Under the pieces are notes generated by a model that did not search any database, was not told where the DNA came from, and was given only the letters and a program-made list of their open reading frames with translations. The position numbers and the translations under genes were made by a program. 27,298 nt of DNA from Sandaracinobacteroides sp041909755 (GTDB taxonomy: Bacteria > Pseudomonadota > Alphaproteobacteria > Sphingomonadales > Sphingomonadaceae): NCBI RefSeq assembly GCF_041909755.1, contig NZ_JAYRCW010000028.1, positions 1 through 27,298 of the forward strand, read 5' to 3'. This document shows positions 8,706 to 14,316 of this stretch, piece after piece; the stretch's first letter is position 1; the number at the start of each line of letters is the position of its first letter.

Positions 8706-8734
8706 TTATCCGGATTCGACTCAGCCGCTGTCAA
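8705..8734 (-). promoter_or_regulatory. Probable SOS promoter of imuA-imuB-dnaE2
   Basis: On the minus strand a perfect -35 hexamer TTGACA (8734-8729) is followed after 18 bp by GATAAG (8710-8705), four of six matches to a -10. Transcription would begin inside the LexA box, giving a leader of roughly ten bases or less before the imuA ATG. The -35 match and operator overlap are visible; the start site is inferred. Confidence 0.6.
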
Positions 8735-8772
8735 CCATTCTGTCCCGAAGGATCGGCGGGGCTTGCCGCCTG

Positions 8773-9348
8773 TCACGGCAGAAGCGCCTCCAGCACGGCG
8801 CGATGCCGTGGCTCGCCGCTCTTCTCGTCCTCATGCCCCTCGAACGCGCCGTCGATCCGGAACAGGACATAGCCGTGGATCGCGGAGCAGATCGCAACGA
8901 TCCGACTCATCGCACTGATTTCCGGCGGATCGCCGAAAGGCTGCATCGACTCCGCCACAAGCTCGAACAGGCCATCCGTCAGGGATTTCAGTGCGGGATC
9001 CGCCGCATCGAGCATGTCCTGCCGCCACATCAGCCGGTAGCGATTGGGATTTGCGAGGCCATAGGCGTGGAACGCATCGACCAGGGCAAAGATCCTGTCT
9101 CGCGCCGTCACCACCGTTTGCTGGCAGGCCTCGATCCCTTGCATCAACTCGCGCAGGCAGTCCGTCGCGATGGCTGTCAGCAGAGCGCGCCGGTCCGCAA
9201 AATGATTGACCGGCGCGGCATGTGAAACGCCGGCCGCCCGCGCGACCGCGCGGATCGTGACCGCTTCGAGCCCCTGGGCATCCAGCAGTTCAAGTCCGGA
9301 CGCGACAAGCGCCGATCTCAGGTTTCCGTGCCGATATCCGCGCTTCAT
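8773..9348 (-). CDS. TetR family transcriptional regulator
   Basis: This is a 191-residue TetR-type repressor. The N-terminal DNA-binding domain contains the helix-turn-helix TIRAVARAAGVSHAAPVNHF (about residues 31-50) followed by ADRRALLTAIA. The ligand-binding part contains NPNRYRLMWRQDM, which resembles the WHG-type TetR C-terminal domain. The ligand cannot be told from sequence. The ATG at 9348 is followed upstream by a 130-bp region with two near-identical palindromes, and a pair of membrane-protein genes diverges on the other side. Repression of both itself and those genes is the simplest model. The 3' end is 85 bp from imuA, and no functional link to the SOS cassette is implied. Confidence 0.93.
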   Translation of the reverse strand: MKRGYRHGNLRSALVASGLELLDAQGLEAVTIRAVARAAGVSHAAPVNHFADRRALLTAIATDCLRELMQGIEACQQTVVTARDRIFALVDAFHAYGLANPNRYRLMWRQDMLDAADPALKSLTDGLFELVAESMQPFGDPPEISAMSRIVAICSAIHGYVLFRIDGAFEGHEDEKSGEPRHRAVLEALLP

Positions 9349-9356
9349 GGATGTAT

Positions 9357-9371
9357 ATTGACATCGTCAAT
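9357..9371. promoter_or_regulatory. Candidate TetR operator, palindrome 1
   Basis: ATTGACATCGTCAAT is a perfect 6-bp inverted repeat with a 3-bp centre (ATTGAC-N3-GTCAAT). It lies nine bases upstream of the tetR start. It is the same palindrome as the copy 27 bp away, and it contains a TTGACA-like -35 hexamer, so binding would hide a promoter element. Assignment to the adjacent regulator is inferred from position. Confidence 0.8.
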
Positions 9372-9383
9372 TGAGAAATACAA

Positions 9384-9398
9384 ATTGACAATGTCAAT
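9384..9398. promoter_or_regulatory. Candidate TetR operator, palindrome 2
   Basis: ATTGACAATGTCAAT is the second copy of ATTGAC-N3-GTCAAT, centred 27 bp from the first. It sits between the tetR start and the leader ORF of the divergent membrane-gene pair. Two copies at about 2.5 helical turns fit two dimers on one control region. TTGACA is also present here on both strands. Confidence 0.8.
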
Positions 9399-9410
9399 AA
9401 GAGGAACGCC

Positions 9411-9485
9411 ATGTCTTGCCCGTTCGCAGATTTCCGTCCGCCAGCTACGTCCCGCCCCAATGGGCACGCCTGGACAGCAGGATGA
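9411..9485 (+). CDS. 24-codon leader ORF upstream of the membrane-protein operon
   Basis: This short frame starts at ATG 9411 with a good Shine-Dalgarno sequence (AGAGGAA, about five bases before the ATG). It encodes 24 residues beginning MSCPFADFRPPATS and ends at TGA 9483-9485. Its stop overlaps the start of the next gene as ATGA (9482-9485). The next gene has only a weak ribosome site of its own, so this ORF probably feeds ribosomes to it by termination-reinitiation. The peptide matches nothing I recognise and has no signal or membrane segment. It could instead be decayed sequence in front of the real gene; the SD and exact overlap argue for translation. Confidence 0.5.
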   Translation: MSCPFADFRPPATSRPNGHAWTAG

Positions 9486-10222
9486 GTCTGGCCGCTGCCG
9501 TCTTTACCCCCCTGCTCGTCACGCATGTCGCGGCCGGTGCCGTCGCGCTCGTGTCCGGGTTGATCGCCATGGCAAGCCGGAAGGGCGCCGGCGGGCTGCA
9601 TGCAAAGGCGGGCAATGCCTTTTGCCTCTCCATGTCGGCGATGGCGGTTTCCGCGGCGATTCTCACCGCGTGGGAGCCTGACCGGCTGAGCCTCGGCGCT
9701 GCCATATGGACATTCTATCTCGTTCATTCCTCCCGCCAGGCGGCGCAGATGCGCGGCGCGACGTCGCGCAGGCCGCCGTGGCAGCTGATGGCGATCGGGC
9801 TGGCCGCCACCTTGCTGATTGCCCATGGGGCCATGATGGCGAACCGTGCGCCTGATGGGGCGTTCGAGGGATCCGGGACTGCGGGCTACCTGGCCTTCGG
9901 CTCCGCGGCGGCCGTCTCGCTGCTACTCGACCTGAGCCTGCTGCTGCGGGCGCCCCTGTCCGCACGCCATCGCCTTGCGCGGCACCTCTGGCGGATGCTG
10001 GCCGCCTGCTTCCTCGCGGTGACGTCGCTCTTTCTCGGCCAGCAGGATGATGTCTTCCCCTTCATGGCTGGTTCGCCGGTTCTGCTGGCGCCTTCGCTGC
10101 TCACGCTTGGCGCGCTCATCTTCTGGCTGCTGCGCGTGCATCTTGCTCGAAACTGGCTCGGGCAGCGTCCTGCCGGTCGCACCGGCCACAATTCTCCCCA
10201 ACCGCAGAAGGCCTCGACATGA
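9482..10222 (+). CDS. Multi-pass membrane protein, DUF2306-like
   Basis: The product is a 246-residue inner-membrane protein with about seven hydrophobic segments, roughly residues 3-28, 46-62, 70-86, 100-120, 134-156, 164-183 and 198-220. The first segment and following loop (LLVTHVAAGAVALVSGLIAMASRKGAGGLHAKAGNAF) resemble DUF2306-type proteins, where a His in TM1 and HxxAG after it are typical. No enzymatic function is established for that family. I start it at ATG 9482, just before TM1 and overlapping the leader ORF stop; TTG 9416 would add 22 polar residues and looks wrong. The stop overlaps the next membrane gene by 4 bp. Divergence from a TetR gene suggests control by a small ligand. 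Confidence 0.75.
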   Translation: MSLAAAVFTPLLVTHVAAGAVALVSGLIAMASRKGAGGLHAKAGNAFCLSMSAMAVSAAILTAWEPDRLSLGAAIWTFYLVHSSRQAAQMRGATSRRPPWQLMAIGLAATLLIAHGAMMANRAPDGAFEGSGTAGYLAFGSAAAVSLLLDLSLLLRAPLSARHRLARHLWRMLAACFLAVTSLFLGQQDDVFPFMAGSPVLLAPSLLTLGALIFWLLRVHLARNWLGQRPAGRTGHNSPQPQKAST

Positions 10223-10929
10223 CTGACCTGACCAGTTCCGGGCGATGGATCGGAGCCGGCATCCTCCTTGGATATGCCCTCGACATCGGTTCAAACTTCT
10301 ACCTGCAGCCGATGATCCGGACAGGCGACGGCCCGATGGGCCTTTTCGCGGGGGCATCGTCACAGCCCGGGCTCGTCAGCCTGATCGTGCTGGTGGGCAT
10401 GGTCTCCGGCATTGTCTCGGTCGCGATCGCCGCCCTTGTCTGCCAGCTTTTGCTGGCGAAGCCCTTCGCATGGCTTGCCTTCCTGCTCCTCGCCCTCAGG
10501 GCCGCGTCGTTCGGCATGGGCGGCGGTGAACTCGCCAGCTACCAGCTCTTCCGGTCTCTCGGCGATGCGATGCTAGCGGCGCCCCACGGCGCATTGGCCG
10601 GGCTTGCGGAACCCGTCTGGTCGCTGGTGACGCTCCAGCGCGACGGCCTGCATTACCCGCATCTGCTGCTCGGCGGAACCGGCGCGCTCATCCTCTACGC
10701 CATCCTGCTGCGCAGCGGTTGGGTTCCCCGGTGGTTGGCGATTGCCGGACTTCTGGCGACCGCCTCGCAGATGACGGGCGTGTTTACGGGCATCCTGAAT
10801 GGCGAGGTGCTATTCCAGTTCCTGGTGCCGCTCGCTCTGGTCCAACTGATTGCCGGGCTCTGGCTTGTTGCCAGGGGCTTTTCAGGCGGCATGTTGCCTG
10901 AGCGTATAAAATTTCAGGAAAATCAATGA
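10219..10929 (+). CDS. Multi-pass membrane protein, DUF4386-like
   Basis: This 236-residue protein has about six membrane segments (around residues 10-30, 51-77, 81-99, 152-170, 175-195 and 200-223). Length, segment spacing and the central LAFLLLALRAASFGMGGGE region fit DUF4386, a family of bacterial membrane proteins without known function. The start ATG overlaps the stop of the preceding membrane gene (ATGA at 10219-10222), so the two are translationally coupled and may form one complex. No nucleotide-binding, catalytic or transporter motif is visible. The family call rests on pattern memory and is less certain than the membrane topology. The gene is last in its operon; a hairpin-rich gap separates it from the convergent sensor kinase gene. 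Confidence 0.75.
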   Translation: MTDLTSSGRWIGAGILLGYALDIGSNFYLQPMIRTGDGPMGLFAGASSQPGLVSLIVLVGMVSGIVSVAIAALVCQLLLAKPFAWLAFLLLALRAASFGMGGGELASYQLFRSLGDAMLAAPHGALAGLAEPVWSLVTLQRDGLHYPHLLLGGTGALILYAILLRSGWVPRWLAIAGLLATASQMTGVFTGILNGEVLFQFLVPLALVQLIAGLWLVARGFSGGMLPERIKFQENQ

Positions 10930-11054
10930 TCTGGAACTGCATGGTGCGCTGACGGCTGGCTTGTATTCCGCCTTGCGCTACATGGTTCACGCTTGTCAGG
11001 TCACAGCGGCCGGACAGTCACGACAGACTGCCTTTGGCGCGCAGAAATGAACAG

Positions 11055-11125
11055 CGGCATCCGGCGGACTATGCCGGCCAGGATGCCTCATCGGCATCCG
11101 GGCCTGGGGCCCCAAGCCTCGGGTG
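11055..11125. terminator. Hairpin cluster between convergent genes, possible bidirectional terminator
   Basis: The gap between the DUF4386-like gene and the convergent kinase contains GGATGCC-TCATC-GGCATCC (11081-11099, 7-bp stem), a wider repeat CGGCAT (11055-11060) with ATGCCG (11071-11076), and a GC-rich palindrome around CTTGGGGCCCCAG on the opposite strand (near 11104-11116). CGGCATCCGG occurs twice (11055 and 11092). There is no T-run, so rho-independent termination is only suggested. The rest of 10930-11126 shows no gene. Confidence 0.5.
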
Positions 11126-11126
11126 G

Positions 11127-12524
11127 TCAGGATTTGCCGTCCGTCTGATCGACGCCGGTCAGATGCCCGGTTGTCAACGGAAGGGTGATCCGGGCCACCA
11201 GCCCGTCTGCGCCGTCGTTCCGGCCGCGCAGACCAACCTCTCCCCCGTAATGCTGCGCCAGATCCCGGGCGATGGCGAGGCCAAGGCCGTGACCTGGCGT
11301 CTGTTCGTCCAGCCGCTTCCCGCTTTCGAACACCTTCTCAAAAGCGGCTTCCGGGATACCGGGGCCGTCGTCTGCGATTGAGATACGGCAGACGCCGCCA
11401 TCCGTCTGCCAGTCGACATGCACATGGCCTGCCGCCCATTTGCCCGCGTTGTCCAACAGGTTGGAGGCGATCTCCGCAAAGTCCTCCGGTTCGATGGCCA
11501 ATGATGTCGGCGGCGACGCCGCGATGGAGAAGTGGACCGAGCGCGCGGCATGCAACCGCTCCATCGCGGTGCAGATGGGGACAAGCGCATCGGGCAGCCG
11601 TGTGCCCGCGCCGATCCGCCCACCTGCCCGCGCGCGGGCCAGGTGCCAGTCCAGCTGACGCGCGATCCGGCGGCACTGCTCCAGAAGCGTTGAGGCGCTG
11701 TCGCCGGATATGCCGCTCGCGAGTGTTTCGGCCTCGTCCGTCAGGATCGCCAGCGAGGTCCGAAGGCTGTGGGCCAGGTTCCCGGCCTCCACGCGGGCGC
11801 GGGCCACCATCGCCTCGTTCTGGTCGAGCAGGCCGTTGAGGTCGCTCACCAGCGGGGCGATTTCCCGTGGCCATCCATCTGCCATGCGGCGGGCATGCCC
11901 GGAGCGCACGGCCGCCACCGCCGCCCCCAGCAGTTCCAGCGGTTTCAGCGTGTAGATGATGACGATGGCACCGGTGAGGAGCAGGCCGATCGCCAGCAGC
12001 GCCAGCCAGCGGCGAAGCTCGGCGTCGAACGCGTGGATGACTTCGTTCAGGATGCGCTCGTCGGTGGCGATCAGGAAATGCAGTTCGCTGCCGCCATCGG
12101 GCGCAGTGCGAGCAAACCCATAGGTCATGGTGGGGCCGGTCGGGCCCGGCGCCAGTCTGTGAACAATATCCGGCTGGTGGGCGAGGGAGGGATCGAGCGC
12201 GCCGGCAGGCATCGACGCCGATTTCAGCGGGGGCGCGCCATGGCGCTCCACCTGCCAGTAGAAGCCGGAGTTGGGCATCGCATAGCGCGGATCGGACAAG
12301 GGGCGATCAAGGGTGATGCTGCCGTCAGGCTCCAGCCGGGTCAGCTCCGCGAGCTCGACGAGATGCACCTGCAGTTCCTCGTGAAACTGTTGCTCGACAT
12401 GGCGGCGGAACAGGGCCGACGTGCTGAGGCCGATGACGACCAGCCCGGCGACGATCCACACCAGCATCGCAACGATGAACCGGAGGCGCAGGCTGCCCGG
12501 GACTGGCGGCTTCGGCATGGTCAT
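11127..12524 (-). CDS. Sensor histidine kinase (PhoQ-like architecture)
   Basis: This 465-residue membrane kinase should phosphorylate the adjacent response regulator. It has TM1 at about 16-38, a periplasmic sensing region of about 130 residues, and TM2 at about 172-193, followed by a linker and dimerisation helix. The phosphoacceptor is His252 in NLAHSLRTSLAIL; many relatives have Pro where this has Ser258. The ATPase core has the N-box SNLLDNAGKWA (Asn355, Asn359), G1 DDGPGI (385-390) and G2 GHGLGLAI (411-418). The start overlaps the regulator stop by 4 bp (ATGA), so the two are coupled. Divergence from a heavy-metal efflux operon suggests it senses a metal ion in the periplasm, but no His/Cys-rich metal site stands out in the sensor region (HFHE-like His residues are scattered). 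Confidence 0.93.
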   Translation of the reverse strand: MTMPKPPVPGSLRLRFIVAMLVWIVAGLVVIGLSTSALFRRHVEQQFHEELQVHLVELAELTRLEPDGSITLDRPLSDPRYAMPNSGFYWQVERHGAPPLKSASMPAGALDPSLAHQPDIVHRLAPGPTGPTMTYGFARTAPDGGSELHFLIATDERILNEVIHAFDAELRRWLALLAIGLLLTGAIVIIYTLKPLELLGAAVAAVRSGHARRMADGWPREIAPLVSDLNGLLDQNEAMVARARVEAGNLAHSLRTSLAILTDEAETLASGISGDSASTLLEQCRRIARQLDWHLARARAGGRIGAGTRLPDALVPICTAMERLHAARSVHFSIAASPPTSLAIEPEDFAEIASNLLDNAGKWAAGHVHVDWQTDGGVCRISIADDGPGIPEAAFEKVFESGKRLDEQTPGHGLGLAIARDLAQHYGGEVGLRGRNDGADGLVARITLPLTTGHLTGVDQTDGKS

Positions 12525-13177
12525 CGCTCGAACCGGTACCCGAGGCCACGGACCGTGGTGATCGCGCCGCGCCCCACCTTGCGGCGCAGGCGGCTTACCT
12601 GCACTTCCAGCGCGTTCCGGTCCCGTTCGGCCTCCAGCGCATAGAGCTGTTCCAGAAGGTCGGACTGGGAGAGAATATGCCCGGCCCGGCGCAGGAACAG
12701 TTCGAGAAGGCGGAATTCCTGCCGGCTGAGATCCAGCGCCCGGCCGCCCCGGCTTGCCGTATGCGCGACCGGATCAAGCGATATCGCGCCAGCCTCCAGC
12801 AGCGGCTCGCCGCCGGACTGGGCCCGGCGGACGATGGCATGGATGCGGGCGATCAGCTCTTCGGACTGCACGGGCTTCACCACGAAATCGTCGGCGCCCG
12901 CATTCAACCCGTCCACCTTTTCCTGCCAGCTGCCGCGCGCTGTCAGGATGATCACGGGCGTGCGCACACCGGCCCTGCGCCAGTGCCGCAGGACATCCGT
13001 CCCCGAAAGGCTCGGCAGCCCCAGATCGAGAATGAGAACCCCCAGACGATCGAGATCCGGCCACTCGGCTGCCGTCTCGCCATCGAAGGCGTGATCGACG
13101 GCAAAGCCGGCGGCCTCCAGCCGTCGGGTCAGGCGGCTGGACAGCTCGACGTCATCTTCCACCAGCAGCAGGCGCAT
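12521..13177 (-). CDS. OmpR/PhoB-type response regulator
   Basis: This 218-residue regulator has a receiver domain (residues 1-115) with acidic residues Glu7, Asp8 and Asp9, the phosphoacceptor Asp51 (LILDLGLPSLSG), Thr79 and Lys101 (VVKP). It is followed by a winged-helix DNA-binding domain containing LDLSRQEFRLLELFLRRAG and ending with TTVRGLGYRFER, which is diagnostic for the OmpR family. ATG 13177 is chosen for the MRLLLVEDD start and the GGAGGT just upstream; a much longer open frame into the divergent efflux gene is spurious. The kinase gene overlaps its 3' end by 4 bp. The regulator probably activates the divergent efflux genes from the 94-bp intergenic region. Confidence 0.95.
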   Translation of the reverse strand: MRLLLVEDDVELSSRLTRRLEAAGFAVDHAFDGETAAEWPDLDRLGVLILDLGLPSLSGTDVLRHWRRAGVRTPVIILTARGSWQEKVDGLNAGADDFVVKPVQSEELIARIHAIVRRAQSGGEPLLEAGAISLDPVAHTASRGGRALDLSRQEFRLLELFLRRAGHILSQSDLLEQLYALEAERDRNALEVQVSRLRRKVGRGAITTVRGLGYRFER

Positions 13178-13212
13178 CAAACCTCCGGAGGACCATGTGA
13201 TAGCTGCGCTCC

Positions 13213-13238
13213 CTGTCACCAAGCTGACAGACTGACAG
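13213..13238. promoter_or_regulatory. Candidate response-regulator binding site
   Basis: The 94-bp gap between the regulator and efflux genes holds CTGTCA (13213-13218) inverted with TGACAG, and CTGACAG repeated directly at 13224-13230 and 13232-13238. Clustering of the same heptamer in a divergent promoter region fits an operator. Binding by the adjacent regulator is inferred from position; typical OmpR-type half-site spacing (about 11 bp) is not matched exactly. Confidence 0.5.
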
Positions 13239-13271
13239 GTTCGTGCAAGCTTCATCGGGCAACAGGGGCGC

Positions 13272-14315
13272 ATGATCCGCCATCGCCCGCTGTTGCTCGC
13301 CGCCCTTTTGCCACTGGTTCTGGCCGGTTGCGGCCGTGACGCCGCACCGCCGCCGGCGGCGCCGCCGCCGAAGGCAGCCGCCCCCCAAACGGCCGTTGCT
13401 ACGCCGGCTGCTGATGCGCCGCTGGCCAGGGTGCCAGCCACCGTCAGCCTGCCGCCGGCCTCGCGCGTTGCGGTGACCGCGCCCTTTTCGGGCGCCGTCC
13501 GGCAACTGCACGTGATCGAGGGGCAGGAGGTGCAGGCCGGGCAGTTGCTGGCAACGGTGGTGAGCCGGGAGGCGCTTTCGCTCGCGTCTGATCGGGCGCG
13601 GGCAGACGCCCGTGCGGGCCTGGCCGAAGCCAATGCCCGCCGGATGGAAAGGCTGGCGGCCGAAGGCGTGGTGGCGGGGGCCCGGGCCGACGAGGCGCGC
13701 GCGGCGCTGCGTGAGGCGCAAGTCGATCGGGCAGAGGCGGCCCGCATCCTTGCCCGCGGCGGGGCTTCGGCCGATGGCATCGTCAGGCTGGTGGCCCCCA
13801 TCGCCGGACGGGTCTCTCGCGTTGCAGTCGAGACCGGTGGCCCGCTGGACGGCATGACGGCCCCCTTCGTGATCGACGCCGGCAACAGCTATGCCTTGCA
13901 GCTGCAAGTGCCAGAGCGGCTGGCCGACAGGATCCGGCCGGGTATGGCGGTGGTCCTGCCGGACGGCGGGCGGGGCGCAATCCTGTCTGTCGCGCCCGGC
14001 CTTGATCCGGCGACCCGTTCGATCAGGGCCATCGCCCGGATCGGCGCGGCGCCTGGGCTGGTTTCAGGCCGGTCGCTGACGGTCACCATCCTTGGCGATG
14101 CGGGCGGCGACGCTGTCGCCCTTCCGTCCGCTGCGGTCACGCGGCTGGATGGCCGGGACGTGGTGTTCGTGCGGGGCGCCAAGGGGTTCCGGCCGGTGCC
14201 CGTTTCAGTGGGCGGCGTGGCGGATGGCCGGGCGATGATCGTGGAGGGGGTGGCGGCCGGCGCGACAGTCGCGGTCTCGGGCCTGCCCGAGCTGAAGTCG
14301 CAGGCGGCGAACTGA
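13272..14315 (+). CDS. RND efflux periplasmic adaptor lipoprotein (membrane fusion protein)
   Basis: This 347-residue adaptor would connect the inner-membrane RND pump to the outer-membrane channel. The signal peptide ends in a lipobox LAGC with Cys20, so the mature protein should be lipid-anchored. A Pro/Ala-rich linker (about 25-60) precedes the lipoyl-like half AVTAPFSGAVRQLHVIEGQEVQAGQLL. A short alpha-helical hairpin rich in Ala and Arg follows (about 98-160), then the second lipoyl half VAPIAGRVSRVAVETGG and the beta-barrel. The order is that of HlyD-type adaptors. No His-rich or Met-rich metal-binding motif is visible, unlike some CzcB and CusB proteins. The RND pump gene starts 1 nt after its stop. 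Confidence 0.92.
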   Translation: MIRHRPLLLAALLPLVLAGCGRDAAPPPAAPPPKAAAPQTAVATPAADAPLARVPATVSLPPASRVAVTAPFSGAVRQLHVIEGQEVQAGQLLATVVSREALSLASDRARADARAGLAEANARRMERLAAEGVVAGARADEARAALREAQVDRAEAARILARGGASADGIVRLVAPIAGRVSRVAVETGGPLDGMTAPFVIDAGNSYALQLQVPERLADRIRPGMAVVLPDGGRGAILSVAPGLDPATRSIRAIARIGAAPGLVSGRSLTVTILGDAGGDAVALPSAAVTRLDGRDVVFVRGAKGFRPVPVSVGGVADGRAMIVEGVAAGATVAVSGLPELKSQAAN

Positions 14316-14316
14316 C

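Noticed and set aside
8764..8780. TGCCG/CGGCA hairpin overlapping the tetR stop as a terminator
   Set aside because: The stem is only 5 bp, with no T-tract on the minus strand; too weak to call.
9416..9481. TTG start extending the first membrane protein by 22 residues
   Set aside because: The added residues are polar and not family-like; ATG 9482 sits just before TM1 and exactly overlaps the leader ORF stop.
12521..13885. 454-codon version of the response regulator
   Set aside because: The added 236 codons run antisense through the adaptor gene and the intergenic region; MRLLLVEDD with its ribosome site at 13177 is the true start.
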